Assembly: GCF_003007715.1 (NCBI RefSeq)
Contig: NZ_PXNO01000023.1
Location: forward strand, 248,001-312,000
Reading direction: 5' to 3'
Source: Marinobacter shengliensis
GTDB taxonomy: Bacteria > Pseudomonadota > Gammaproteobacteria > Pseudomonadales > Oleiphilaceae
DNA: 64,000 nucleotides
Part shown: positions 41,744-50,640 of the stretch, piece after piece
How positions within the stretch are numbered: the stretch's first letter is position 1
How the letters are laid out: each line of letters begins with the position of its first letter
Position numbers and translations under genes: made by a program
Notes under the pieces: generated by a model
What the model was told of the DNA's origin: nothing
Databases searched by the model: none
What the model saw: the letters and a program-made list of their open reading frames with translations, nothing else

Positions 41744-43224
41744 GGTGACAGGGTCCATTCGTGCACGGGTGTGTTTGTCTTCTGATGGCTCATGTAACGG
41801 GACAGCATACTCTTGAACGCCTCGTCGGTAGTCTGGGACCTGAAGAAAGACTCGGTGACCTGTCGCTGCCATCGCGCGCCGGTCATTCGGGTTTGAATGC
41901 GGCCTTCGATGACTCCCAGCAGGCGGTGGATCTCCGCCTCGTCCACGGCGGTTCGTTGCAAGGCTTCCCGGGCGCGCGGTAGCAGGTCACGGGCAACGTT
42001 CAGCAGGGGTGTATCCTGTAACTGTACCTGGTCTTTGTGGGGCCAGATGATGTCGGCACCGATGCCGTATTTGGCGGCACGATAGAAATTGTGTTCGGTG
42101 TAATGAAAGGGAAGTATCGACGTCAGGTGACGGATATCCTCGAGTACCGCCAACGCCGCTCCGATCACAAACAGCCCGTTCGCGCACATATCCACGGCCG
42201 TTGGCCCGGCCGGCATGGAACGAATCTCGATGCGCAGATGGCCGCCGTCGTTGTGATCAAATATGGCCCGGTTCCAGGGCCACGTAGTGCCGTGGTGCAG
42301 TCGCAGTTCGGCCAGTTCCGGTACCTCTCCCCGATCAATCACCGCCATCGGATCTTCTTCTGACATCAATGGCAGGATGGGGGGATACAGGGAGGCCGAG
42401 GCTGCAAACAGCTCCCAGGCGCTGCGTGCCCAGCCGTTGCCGTAATAGACCCGTGGCGGATGTTTCCAGGTTCTGTGGTTGGGCGACCGGCTGTCGACGG
42501 ATTGTTTGAACAGGGCGATACGGGTTTCGTCCCAGAGGTGGTGGCCGAACAGGCTGGGCGAATTGCTGGCCAGAGCCAGCGCAATGGGTGTCACCAGCTG
42601 CACGGCGTTGAAGTAGTCAGCAAAGCGGTGGGCAGGCACCCGCCAGTGCAATTGGAACGAGGTGGTCGCCCCTTCCATGGTGACGTCATCTGCTTGCAGG
42701 TCGATGACGTCGTTGCCGCCGATATGGATGCTGAAGGGCTCGCCCCGTTGCTGGATCAAGGCGTTGGAAAGCGCATGGTAGCGGGGTTCGTCTGTCATCA
42801 CCTTCGCGCCCATATCGGACTGCCGCAATGTGGGTAGAATGCCGATGGGGACCAGTTCGCCATTCAATGGGGCGGCGTGCCGGTTGATTCGCTGCATGGC
42901 CTCGAGCAGTTGCTGCTCGGTTCTGGCAAAGGGGGCACCCTTGAAGGCCTGGGGGCTGAGGTTGTATTCGAGATTGAAGCGGTTGAGCTCAACCGTCAGT
43001 TGTGGGTCCTGAACGCAGGCGGCTATGTCTGTGTTGATCGGCTGAACGCGCAGGTCCGGGTTTACGATATAGAACTCGACCTCGGCACCAATGGAAGATT
43101 CCCCCTCACCAAAGCCGGGCCGATCCAGAAGGCGGGTGAGTGCGGTCAGATCCGTTCGCACCTTGGCGGCAAAACGGTCAAATTCTTCCGGCGTAAATTC
43201 CGATTGTTTTATCGACAGTCCCAT
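41740..43224 (-). CDS. glutamate-cysteine ligase-like protein (GCS2/YbdK-related)
   Basis: 494 residues with the GCS2 fold: SSIGAEVEFYIV near the N terminus, FSIHIGGNDVIDLQ, and the arginine/glutamate-rich GGHLRIEIRSMPAGPTAVD late in the catalytic domain. YbdK-type enzymes have weak gamma-glutamyl ligase activity and their true substrates are mostly unknown. Translationally coupled to the aspartoacylase-like gene (ATGA overlap at 41740-41743). Confidence 0.85.
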   Translation of the reverse strand: MGLSIKQSEFTPEEFDRFAAKVRTDLTALTRLLDRPGFGEGESSIGAEVEFYIVNPDLRVQPINTDIAACVQDPQLTVELNRFNLEYNLSPQAFKGAPFARTEQQLLEAMQRINRHAAPLNGELVPIGILPTLRQSDMGAKVMTDEPRYHALSNALIQQRGEPFSIHIGGNDVIDLQADDVTMEGATTSFQLHWRVPAHRFADYFNAVQLVTPIALALASNSPSLFGHHLWDETRIALFKQSVDSRSPNHRTWKHPPRVYYGNGWARSAWELFAASASLYPPILPLMSEEDPMAVIDRGEVPELAELRLHHGTTWPWNRAIFDHNDGGHLRIEIRSMPAGPTAVDMCANGLFVIGAALAVLEDIRHLTSILPFHYTEHNFYRAAKYGIGADIIWPHKDQVQLQDTPLLNVARDLLPRAREALQRTAVDEAEIHRLLGVIEGRIQTRMTGARWQRQVTESFFRSQTTDEAFKSMLSRYMSHQKTNTPVHEWTLSP

Positions 43225-43342
43225 AGCGGTTGTGTCTCTAGCGCTGGCTTACTTTGATAGTAGCGGAAATGAGGGGTGCGCGAGTGACTGACCGAAGGAG
43301 AAAAGCGATATGAAGACGTCTTCCGGGGGCCTTAACCCCCTA

Positions 43343-43870
43343 TCAACGATTATCCTGGCTCAGGGTTAAAACGCCCGATTGCTGGGAGAAGTTCAGCTGC
43401 CCAAGCACGCTCATCCCCAACAACACCATGTCGGGATCCATGGCCGGGTTGATGGTGCCGGGTACATTGTAGAATGTCATATCGCCCAGGCGGAGTTCCT
43501 GAATGGTCGTGCTCCACACATTGACTGTACCAGCGGCGGTATGTGCACGGCCGGATTGGCCCTTTCTAAGGCCTGCTTTTTGGGCGAGGGATTCTGAGAC
43601 GGCCACGGTTGTGGCACCGGTATCCAGAATGAAGGTGACACGCTGGTTGTTGATGGTGCCGTTTGCCAAATAGTGGCCTTGGCGGTTGGCTTGCAGTTCA
43701 ATCTCTGTAACGCTGCCGCGGGTGTGACTGACCAGCTGCTGGTTGGGGTTGTTTTGTTGGGAGTCCCAGCTGCCGAAAAAATGCGTGACAGCGGCGAGCA
43801 ATACAACCCAGAACACTGCGAAGTACAGGAGGTATCGAATTTCGGGTTTAATGATGCCGGGTTTGCTCAT
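43343..43870 (-). CDS. membrane-anchored retropepsin-like aspartic protease
   Basis: 175 residues: one N-terminal membrane segment (YLLYFAVFWVVLLAAVTHFF), then a clan AA domain with FILDTGATTVAVS (catalytic DTG), and the second conserved region MVLLGMSVLGQLNF. Bacterial family members (TIGR02281 type) are thought to act as dimers in the periplasm; substrates are unknown. Confidence 0.86.
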   Translation of the reverse strand: MSKPGIIKPEIRYLLYFAVFWVVLLAAVTHFFGSWDSQQNNPNQQLVSHTRGSVTEIELQANRQGHYLANGTINNQRVTFILDTGATTVAVSESLAQKAGLRKGQSGRAHTAAGTVNVWSTTIQELRLGDMTFYNVPGTINPAMDPDMVLLGMSVLGQLNFSQQSGVLTLSQDNR

Positions 43871-43952
43871 CCTGTTCCTTGTTGTGGGGCATGGGCAGGT
43901 TGTTCCAATACTACCTTGACCACGCGGTCGAGCGCCTGCATTGGTTCACCCA

Positions 43953-44243
43953 TCATGCCGACGCTCTGTCATCTTCAACAGCTTCCAGCTTCACCCGAAA
44001 TCCGCAGGCCTCGGCGTATTTGCTTAGTGTTCCCCAACTCGGATTGCTTCGGCCGCGTTCTAGTCTGGATATGTTGCTTTTGTTCGTTCCGAGTTTCTTC
44101 GCAACGTCCTCCTGGGTGAGGCCCGCTTTGGTTCTCATCGTAATCAGCTGATCGATCAGGCTGAATTCGTCTTGAAGTGAATCGTATTCCCGGCGTATCT
44201 CAGGATTTTCCAGTGCCTTTTGCTTAAACTGTTTGAAATTCAT
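43953..44243 (-). CDS. HigA-like XRE-family antitoxin
   Basis: 96 residues with an XRE/Cro helix-turn-helix (LITMRTKAGLTQEDVAKKLGTNKSNISRLERGR) at about 33-65. Its ATG overlaps the toxin stop (44240-44243, ATGA), so the order is toxin first, as in higBA-type pairs. It should neutralise the toxin and repress the operon through the palindrome at 44584-44601. Confidence 0.87.
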   Translation of the reverse strand: MNFKQFKQKALENPEIRREYDSLQDEFSLIDQLITMRTKAGLTQEDVAKKLGTNKSNISRLERGRSNPSWGTLSKYAEACGFRVKLEAVEDDRASA

Positions 44244-44563
44244 GATTTTTTGACCTCCTTCAATCGCTCATTGGCGAGCTCCAGGTCTTTCTTTGGTATT
44301 TTCTGATCTTTCTTCACAAAAACATGCAGAACTATAATTCGCTTGCCTTGCATGTAGCAGAAGATGCCTCTACCTATTCCTTCCTTGGCTTTTGCGCGAA
44401 TTTCGAAAAGCTCGTCACCCAGCGGCTTTGTGTGAGGCTCCCCAAGGTTCGCCCCATGTTTCTCCATCAATTCCATCAGTCGAATCATTCTGGCCTGAAT
44501 CTTGGGCGGCAGCTTTGCCAGTTCTTCCTCTACTTTCCCGTAGAATTCTATTTCCCAGTCCAT
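44240..44563 (-). CDS. RelE/HigB-family (Gp49-like) toxin
   Basis: 107 residues beginning MDWEIEFYGKVEEELAKLPPKIQ, with LFEIRAKAKEGIGRGIFCYMQGKRIIVLHVFVKKDQKIPKKDLELA, the standard core of phage-derived Gp49-like/HigB mRNA interferases, including the late His and Lys residues. Likely cleaves mRNA on the ribosome. GGAG lies about 7 bases upstream. Confidence 0.87.
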   Translation of the reverse strand: MDWEIEFYGKVEEELAKLPPKIQARMIRLMELMEKHGANLGEPHTKPLGDELFEIRAKAKEGIGRGIFCYMQGKRIIVLHVFVKKDQKIPKKDLELANERLKEVKKS

Positions 44564-44583
44564 GGGGGCTCCTTTGTCTTTTG

Positions 44584-44601
44584 GTTATCATATACGATAA
44601 C
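44584..44601. promoter_or_regulatory. operator-like palindrome before the higBA-type operon
   Basis: GTTATC-ATATAC-GATAAC is a perfect 6-bp inverted repeat with 6-bp spacing, 21 bp upstream of the toxin start, where an autoregulatory antitoxin site is expected. The AT-rich centre may also provide the -10 element. Confidence 0.68.
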
Positions 44602-44814
44602 TATGGTTTCGAGAAGTGATTTGGAGACGCGGAAAATTGGGTCAGGGTGGAGCGTACCCAGTGGCTGTCACTGCAGGTCCGATCAATAATCCTCCATAAT
44701 GCATCTAACTCATCCGTTAGCGCCAATGGAGTAGAGGGGCTCGGCTCGCCGCTTGATTTCCGGCCATATGACCCGATTGTTTCCAATATCTGACACATCA
44801 GAGGCCGACCAATC

Positions 44815-45255
44815 ATGACTGACATCCGACACCTCGTATGCCCCCATTGCCACAAAACCAACCGCGTACCGGCCGAGAAGCTTTCGGCCGGGGGCAACTG
44901 TGGCGCGTGCAAGCAACCGCTCTGGCCAGACCAGGTGCTGGATCTTACGGAGCAGACGTTTGCGGCACACACCGGGCGCAGCGATGTGCCGGTAGTGGTG
45001 GATTTCTGGGCCAGTTGGTGCGGGCCTTGTAAGGCGATGGCGCCGCAGTTCGAGCAGGCGGCGAAAGCCTGGCGGGGTAAAGTGCGCTTTGCAAAGCTGA
45101 ACACCGAACAGTCACCGGGACCGGCCGGGCAGTTTGGTATTCGCAGCATTCCCACAATGATCCTGTTCCAGAATGGCCGGGAAGTGGCCCGTCAGAGCGG
45201 TGCCATGAATCAGGCGCAGATCAGCCAGTGGCTGCAGTCAAAGGGGATTCGGTAG
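44815..45255 (+). CDS. trxC: thioredoxin 2 (TrxC)
   Basis: Cytoplasmic disulfide reductase. 146 residues with the TrxC-specific N-terminal zinc motif (CPHC and CGAC, residues about 9-32) followed by a thioredoxin domain with the active site WCGPC and the cis-proline loop RSIPTMILF. Stands alone with about 250 bp upstream. Confidence 0.94.
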   Translation: MTDIRHLVCPHCHKTNRVPAEKLSAGGNCGACKQPLWPDQVLDLTEQTFAAHTGRSDVPVVVDFWASWCGPCKAMAPQFEQAAKAWRGKVRFAKLNTEQSPGPAGQFGIRSIPTMILFQNGREVARQSGAMNQAQISQWLQSKGIR

Positions 45256-45358
45256 GCTTATGGTGTAATTGGCAGTCCTCGGGAGGCCTCAAGCCCTTTC
45301 AATGATTATCCTGCTTTAGGGGCAGGGCGTTTTATGCCTACACTCAGGTAGTCCCTTA

Positions 45359-46579
45359 TTGATTCTGGAGACTACTATGGATTTCCACGTATACCGCCAG
45401 GCTTTAGCCGACACCCTGGAAGGCAGCGAGCTACCTTTTCCGGCAGATGAATTAAGTCTCCGTTTGGCGCGTACCCGGGCTCTGATGACTGAAGCCGGAC
45501 GTGATGCCCTGCTGTTGACCGATCCTGCCGACATTTTCTATCTGACCGGCTATCACACCTTTGAGGTCTCCGTGCATACCGCGTTGCTGGTCACGGCGGA
45601 ACGCATCGTCCTGCAGGTACCGTCGATTGAGACCGGGCCGGCTGTTGTTACCGCAAGGGTGGACGAAATCATTGGTTACCGCTGGGAAGATATCAGTGAA
45701 GTCATCGAGCCTTTGCTGGCCTTGCTGTCACCCTGCCAGCACATAGGCCTGGATGTGTATTCTGCCGGTTTGCGCTACGCCATCGTTCAACCCCTGTTAA
45801 ACCGTCTGGGCAAGGCACGCTTTCACCATGATGGCGGCGCATTGCTGGATAGTCAGCGTCTGGTCAAGAGCGAAGCCGAGCTGAACTGCCTGCGCGAGAG
45901 CGCACGCATCACCGCAATCGGTCTACGAGCTGCCGAAGCTATCATTGAGCCCGGCATTACCGACAATGAGGTGGCTGCCGAGGGTGCACGTGCCCTGCTG
46001 GCGGCGGGCAGCGAGTTCATGAGCCTGCAGCCGATCGTGACCTGCGGTCAGCGCAGCAGCGTGATACACGTCAATCATAAACGCACCGTTATTGAGGCAG
46101 GGGATCCGGTTTTCCTTGAATTTGGTTCAGCGTATCAGCGCTATACAGCGCCGATGATGCGCACCGCTGTAGCGGGCAGAGCCACGGCTGAGATGCACCA
46201 GATCGCGGAGGTTTGCCAAAGCCTCTATACCGCCCTGAAAGAAACTATGTGCCCGGGTAATACCTTTGATGATGCAGCACAGGCTGCCGAGGCGGCCCTG
46301 GCACCCTATGCGGATCGAGTATTTTTCTCTGGCGTATTTGGCTACTCAGTAGGAGCGCAGTTCCCTCCCAGCTGGGTTGAAGGCACCGGCTACATCGCCC
46401 GCGGTCTCACCCGCCGCTTTGAGGAAAACATGGTTTTCCACCTCCCCCTGTGTCTTCGCCTGCCTGGGGAGTGGGGGATTGGCCTCAGTGACACAGTACA
46501 GGTCACTGCCAAGGGTGGTGTAGCCATCACCGACAATGATTGGCAGGTCAATGAACGAGTTGGCCTGATTAAATCTTAA
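45359..46579 (+). CDS. creatinase/ectoine-hydrolase-like M24 family protein
   Basis: 406 residues: creatinase N domain (about 25-160) and a pita-bread M24 domain (about 165-400). The metal ligands of true aminopeptidases are replaced: where Xaa-Pro peptidases have a DxG...D arrangement, this protein reads VFLEFGSAYQRYTAPMMRT. That substitution is typical of non-metal creatinase-type members and of ectoine hydrolase (DoeA). It is therefore more likely a C-N hydrolase for a small amidine or ectoine-type substrate than a peptidase. GGAG lies 9 bases before ATG. No other ectoine genes are adjacent. Confidence 0.8.
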   Translation: MILETTMDFHVYRQALADTLEGSELPFPADELSLRLARTRALMTEAGRDALLLTDPADIFYLTGYHTFEVSVHTALLVTAERIVLQVPSIETGPAVVTARVDEIIGYRWEDISEVIEPLLALLSPCQHIGLDVYSAGLRYAIVQPLLNRLGKARFHHDGGALLDSQRLVKSEAELNCLRESARITAIGLRAAEAIIEPGITDNEVAAEGARALLAAGSEFMSLQPIVTCGQRSSVIHVNHKRTVIEAGDPVFLEFGSAYQRYTAPMMRTAVAGRATAEMHQIAEVCQSLYTALKETMCPGNTFDDAAQAAEAALAPYADRVFFSGVFGYSVGAQFPPSWVEGTGYIARGLTRRFEENMVFHLPLCLRLPGEWGIGLSDTVQVTAKGGVAITDNDWQVNERVGLIKS

Positions 46580-46596
46580 ACGTACCTGGACCCGAC

Positions 46597-46830
46597 ATGT
46601 TTAAACCCAGTTGTTACAGCTGCCGAAAAAAGTTTGAGCCATCTGCGTTGCGTGTTTCTTACTCGAAGAATTACTGTGAGAGCTGCGGCGTTGGGTTGTT
46701 TGGTGAGGATTACTTCAGCTTCCCGCCAAAGCCTGCTCCAACTACCCGGAGGAACCTGGTGGTTCATGGTGCTGTGGTGCTTCTCGTAGGTGGTTTCTTT
46801 TTGTTTTGGATGTCTGTTGGTGGGCTGTGA
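46597..46830 (+). CDS. small zinc-ribbon membrane protein
   Basis: 77 residues: two CxxC pairs (CYSC, CESC) within the first 30 residues suggest a zinc ribbon, then one membrane helix near the C terminus (VVHGAVVLLVGGFFLFWMSV). Family not recognised. It starts 18 bp after the M24 gene stop and is followed closely by the flavoprotein gene, so may be cotranscribed. Confidence 0.65.
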   Translation: MFKPSCYSCRKKFEPSALRVSYSKNYCESCGVGLFGEDYFSFPPKPAPTTRRNLVVHGAVVLLVGGFFLFWMSVGGL

Positions 46831-46850
46831 GAACTCGAGCTGGAGGCGCT

Positions 46851-47858
46851 ATGAACTACTCAGATAGGGTCAACAAAACCTGGTGCCACAGTGCGCCTGG
46901 CGCCTCACCTCAGGACTATCGGGAGTTGGTGCGGTACGCCACCTTGGCGGCCTCCAGTCACAATACCCAGCCCTGGATATTCGAGTTGGAACCCAACCGC
47001 ATACGGGTGTTGCCTGATCTGTCCAGGCGTTGCCCGGCGGTGGACCCAGACGATCACCACCTTTACGCCAGCCTGGGGTGTGCAGCTGAGAATTTGCTGT
47101 TGGCAGCGCAAGCTGTCGGATTAAAGGGGCATTGCCAGTTTGATGTATCGACATCCGGGGTGGTGATTGATTTTGAAGAGGCTACGGCCGTGCGGTCTGC
47201 ACTTTTCGAGGCGATTACCCTGCGCCAGTGCAGCCGTTCAGAGTACGACGGTGTGCCACTTGCGGCTGAAGTGCTGGCGCAGCTTCAGGCAGCGGGGCAG
47301 GGTGATGGCGTGTCGGTGCTTCTGATGACCGATGCCGATCAAAAGGCGCTGGTCGCAGATTATGTCGCCAAGGGCAACGATGCCCAATTTGCAGACCCTG
47401 AATGGGCTCGGGAACTTAAAGCCTGGATTCGGTTTAACGGCAAGGAGGCGGTGCTTTCCGGCGATGGGTTGTACGGGCCTGTTATGGGCAATCCGGCCGT
47501 GCCCCGCTGGCTTGGGTTGTTGGCGATGAAGGGCTCGTTTTCTGCAAACAATCAGAACAAGAAGGATCGACGGCACATTGACAGTTCTTCCGCCATTGCC
47601 GTCATCTATTCAGAGGCCGATGACATTCCCCACTGGATTGAGGCAGGCCGGTGTTACCAGCGCCTGGCCCTGCAGGCTGCGGCCCTCGGACTGCGTACGG
47701 CGTTTATTAACCAGCCGGTGGAGGTGGCGACACTGCGCCCGGAGTTTGCCCGCGCCATTGGCATTGGTGGCCGGCGCCCGGACTTTATCGTGCGGATTGG
47801 CCACGGCCCGCAGATGCCGCGCTCTCTCCGGCGACCGGTTGAGGATGTTATCCGGTGA
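46851..47858 (+). CDS. Acg-family FMN-binding oxidoreductase (nitroreductase fold)
   Basis: 335 residues from ATG 46851 (MNYSDRVNKTWCHSA) with TGGAGG 6 bases upstream. Acg-type duplicated nitroreductase-like protein: YATLAASSHNTQPWIFEL near the N terminus, LYASLGCAAENLLLAAQAVGLKG, RQCSRSEYDGVPL, and the C-terminal FIVRIGHGPQMPRSLRR. Members bind or sequester FMN; roles in stress have been proposed. Overlaps the next gene by GTGA. Confidence 0.8.
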   Translation: MNYSDRVNKTWCHSAPGASPQDYRELVRYATLAASSHNTQPWIFELEPNRIRVLPDLSRRCPAVDPDDHHLYASLGCAAENLLLAAQAVGLKGHCQFDVSTSGVVIDFEEATAVRSALFEAITLRQCSRSEYDGVPLAAEVLAQLQAAGQGDGVSVLLMTDADQKALVADYVAKGNDAQFADPEWARELKAWIRFNGKEAVLSGDGLYGPVMGNPAVPRWLGLLAMKGSFSANNQNKKDRRHIDSSSAIAVIYSEADDIPHWIEAGRCYQRLALQAAALGLRTAFINQPVEVATLRPEFARAIGIGGRRPDFIVRIGHGPQMPRSLRRPVEDVIR

Positions 47859-48673
47859 TTTTACTGGGGGTACTGATTCTGGCCGGGCTGGTGCTGTCGG
47901 CTTGGCGGCTGCTGGACCACCGGGCGGACCGCAAAGCCATGCGCGAGCTGGTGGGCGCGCAGCCCGCACAGTCCCCGGTCTTTACCGCCGGGATGGTTGC
48001 CGATCTTCCCGAGCCGGCACGGCGCTATTTTCTGTATACCATTGAACCCGGTACGCCGCTTGCGACGGTCGCCCGTATCCGGATGAAGGGGCGTTTCGGC
48101 ATGGGTGACAGGAGCAATCCCAATTATCTGGATTTTGAGGCATCCCAGGTGTTGGCCATGCCTTCTGGATTTGTCTGGAAAATGCGTGCGCGGCGGGGCC
48201 TGATGCGGCTGTCCGGTTCTGACAGCCAGCGGTGGACGCGGTTCTGGTTGATGGGGTTGCTACCTGTTGCCCGCTTTGGCGGCGACCCGGATCACACCCG
48301 CTCGGCGTTTGGCCGCTATGTTGCCGAAGCCGTTTTCTGGACGCCTGCAGCGCTGTTGCCGGGCCCCGGTGTTACCTGGGAGGGCCTGGGTACTGACAAG
48401 GTGCGGGTTACCGTGGAGTATCACGGCCTGTCTCAGTCGGTGGATCTCAAAGTGTCGGCAGAGGGCCAGCCCGTTGAGGTCAGTTTTCAGCGGTGGAGTA
48501 ACGCCAATCCCGAGAACAAGCACCGGTTACAGCCGTTTGGTGGGTATCTCTCTGAGTTCCGGTTGTTCGGCGGGTTTCGTTTGCCGACACATGTGGAAGC
48601 TGGCAATCATTTTGATACGGACCAGTATTTTCCGTTCTTTGTGGCCGATGTGAGCGTTGTTGAGTTTTTCTAA
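47855..48673 (+). CDS. DUF6920/DUF6544-type protein
   Basis: 272 residues, GTG start overlapping the flavoprotein stop. One N-terminal membrane helix (ILLGVLILAGLVLSAWRLL), then a soluble region with LPEPARRYFLYTIEPGTPL, RIRMKGRFGMGD and LPTHVEAGNHFDTDQYFPFFVADV. The family has no defined function. A decayed partial copy of this gene lies 2.5 kb downstream at 50641-50782. Confidence 0.75.
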   Translation: MILLGVLILAGLVLSAWRLLDHRADRKAMRELVGAQPAQSPVFTAGMVADLPEPARRYFLYTIEPGTPLATVARIRMKGRFGMGDRSNPNYLDFEASQVLAMPSGFVWKMRARRGLMRLSGSDSQRWTRFWLMGLLPVARFGGDPDHTRSAFGRYVAEAVFWTPAALLPGPGVTWEGLGTDKVRVTVEYHGLSQSVDLKVSAEGQPVEVSFQRWSNANPENKHRLQPFGGYLSEFRLFGGFRLPTHVEAGNHFDTDQYFPFFVADVSVVEFF

Positions 48674-48882
48674 GCATTTGCTGAATCGATCAGCGCGGTA
48701 ATTTCCCGGTCAATGTCCTCCTGATTCACCAGCTGATCAAACCACTGAATACCCCCGGGAAAGGCTTTTTCGATATCCATCGGGTTGTAGAACCAATGCA
48801 CGGGCATAGCCAGGGCATCGGCGATGAACTGGGTTTTCAGGCTATTTCTTACCCGGCTTGCGCAGCTGGCATTGGTTTGCAC
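48670..48882 (-). pseudogene. truncated ADP-ribosylglycohydrolase-like gene
   Basis: A 70-codon frame whose first half (QFIADALAMPVHWFYNPMDI, then EKAFPGGIQ) matches the N terminus of ADP-ribosylglycohydrolase family proteins, normally about 300 residues or more. The remainder (VNQEDIDREITALIDSANA) looks like the C-terminal end of the same family, which would mean a large internal deletion joined the two ends. Catalytic acidic residues are missing, so it cannot be active. Confidence 0.6.
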
Positions 48883-48911
48883 TGGGATGCCCCTTACTTT
48901 GAGTTACGTTC

Positions 48912-49103
48912 TCAGTTTTCTTTTTTGAATTTTGCTTTGCAGTTGCCGCTCATGCACATCGTGCAGTAGTGCTCACGGTCCTCGTGTTTGCTGCCCTCTG
49001 CGAGCTTGATGCCGCAGCTGTTGCAGAGCAGGATTGCAAGTTCGCCTTCAACTTTTACAAATGCGTGCTGGTAGTCCATAAGGTAGTTCTCGATAAAACC
49101 CAT
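48912..49103 (-). CDS. hypothetical small zinc-ribbon-like protein
   Basis: 63 residues with three cysteine pairs or near-pairs (CNSC, CTMC, plus a later Cys in SGNCKAKF) suggesting zinc binding, and a Lys-rich end. No strong ribosome binding site. Family not recognised; could be a genuine small gene or a remnant. Confidence 0.45.
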   Translation of the reverse strand: MGFIENYLMDYQHAFVKVEGELAILLCNSCGIKLAEGSKHEDREHYCTMCMSGNCKAKFKKEN

Positions 49104-49213
49104 TTCTTTAAATCTTTCAGTTCGTTGCTCAAGGCCATTGAGCGGCGGGTCTGATCCGGGCCTTGCGGCAGGCGCAGATTGCGTAGCCAGAGGATGTGGA
49201 CAAGACTGATGGG

Positions 49214-50530
49214 ATGAAGCCGCTCGTTCTGATCGTTGCTTACTTTGCTGCCGTTACCCTGCCGTTAGTTCTGTCGGTATGGCTCGGCGGGCCGCCGCGC
49301 CAGTTCCACCAGGAACTGGCCTCAGCCCTTGGCATTCTCGCTTTTTCGATGATCCTCGTGGAGTTCATTCTCTCCGGCCGCTTCAAGGCCATTTCAAATG
49401 GCGTGGGCATGGATGTGACCATGCGGTTCCACCAGACCATGGCGCGCATCGCGCTGGTCTTGGCGTTGGTGCACCCGTTTCTTTACCAGGGAACGCTGGC
49501 CGGTGGTCAGCGCCCATGGGACCCAACGCGCCAGTTGACCCTCACGACCGATTTCTTCGCGCTAGTGCCAGGCATTGTTGCCTGGTTGCTGCTGACAGGT
49601 CTTGTGGTTATGGCGATAGGGCGTGCCCAGTTGGGTTACCGATACGAGACATGGCGCCTTTTGCATGGGCTGGGCGCGCTCCTGATTGCGGTTTTGCTGC
49701 TGCACCATACGGTATATGGCGGGCGTTACGGGTCGCATCCGGTGATGACCTGGGTGTGGCTGGTTATGACGGGGGTGGCGGTTGGCTCGCTGCTGATGGT
49801 GTACCTGGTGGTTCCCTGGCGGCAGAAAGCGCGCCCCTGGCGGGTGACGGAGGTTGTTCGGTTAACGCCTAAACAGTGGCAAGTGACGGTGTTGCCCGAC
49901 GGCCACGATGGCCTCGAATACCAGGCAGGGCAATTCGTTTGGCTGAATGTGGGTCACAGCCCTTTCTCGATGAAGGAAAACCCGTTTTCCATTGCCTCAG
50001 CGCCGGCGGCCGGTCCGGAGGTTTCTTTCATGATCAAGGAGCTCGGCGATTTCACGCAAACCATTGGCGAAATAGAGCCTGGCACCGTCGCCTATCTGGA
50101 CGGCCCTTATGGCAATCTCACTGTCGATGGCCGGCAGGAGCCCGGTATTGCGCTTATCGCTGGTGGGGTTGGCCTCTCACCCCTGTTGAGCATACTCAGG
50201 CAATTGCGCCTGACCGGTGACCCCCGCAGGGTGAAGTTGATCTACGGAAACCGGATTGTTGATCAGGTCGCCTATCGTAAGGAGCTAGACGAGACGCTGG
50301 GAGCGGAGAACACCGTGTATGTGCTGTCTGAACCGCCTGAGGGCTGGCAGGGAGAGATCGGCGTCATCGATGGACCATTGATAGACCGCGTTTTTTCTGT
50401 GGGCGAGTTCAGGGATTGGGCCTTTGTGATGTGCGGGCCGAACGTCATGATGGATGTAGTTGAGAACCACCTGATCAAGCGCGGCACGCCTGCTCGTCGG
50501 ATTCTGTCGGAGCGGTTTAACTATGACTGA
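49214..50530 (+). CDS. ferric-reductase-like transmembrane flavoprotein
   Basis: About 438 residues: an N-terminal six-helix ferric-reductase-like haem domain (about 1-205, with paired His in FHQTMARIALVLALVHPFLY and TWRLLHGLGALLIAVLLLHH), then an FAD-binding barrel (QAGQFVWLNVGHSPFSMKENPFSIAS) and an NAD(P)-binding domain (LIAGGVGLSPLLSILRQLR, FVMCGPNVMMDV). It should move electrons from NAD(P)H across the membrane. ATG 49214 is preferred; a GTG at 49196 is possible. Confidence 0.87.
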   Translation: MKPLVLIVAYFAAVTLPLVLSVWLGGPPRQFHQELASALGILAFSMILVEFILSGRFKAISNGVGMDVTMRFHQTMARIALVLALVHPFLYQGTLAGGQRPWDPTRQLTLTTDFFALVPGIVAWLLLTGLVVMAIGRAQLGYRYETWRLLHGLGALLIAVLLLHHTVYGGRYGSHPVMTWVWLVMTGVAVGSLLMVYLVVPWRQKARPWRVTEVVRLTPKQWQVTVLPDGHDGLEYQAGQFVWLNVGHSPFSMKENPFSIASAPAAGPEVSFMIKELGDFTQTIGEIEPGTVAYLDGPYGNLTVDGRQEPGIALIAGGVGLSPLLSILRQLRLTGDPRRVKLIYGNRIVDQVAYRKELDETLGAENTVYVLSEPPEGWQGEIGVIDGPLIDRVFSVGEFRDWAFVMCGPNVMMDVVENHLIKRGTPARRILSERFNYD

Positions 50531-50640
50531 TCTGGAAGGCTTCGCCTTGTAGGTTCAGTGTTGGGAGAGCGCTCGCACGCAGCGATGAGAAAATGCTGCG
50601 CTTGGACAGTTTGGACTGCTCGGGCTTATTGAGGATGTAA

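Noticed and set aside
45290-45340. Similarity between TTTCAATGATTATCCTGCTT near 45297 and the end of the retropepsin gene (43343)
   Set aside because: Only about 20 bp match convincingly and the coding frame is not kept; too short to call a duplication.
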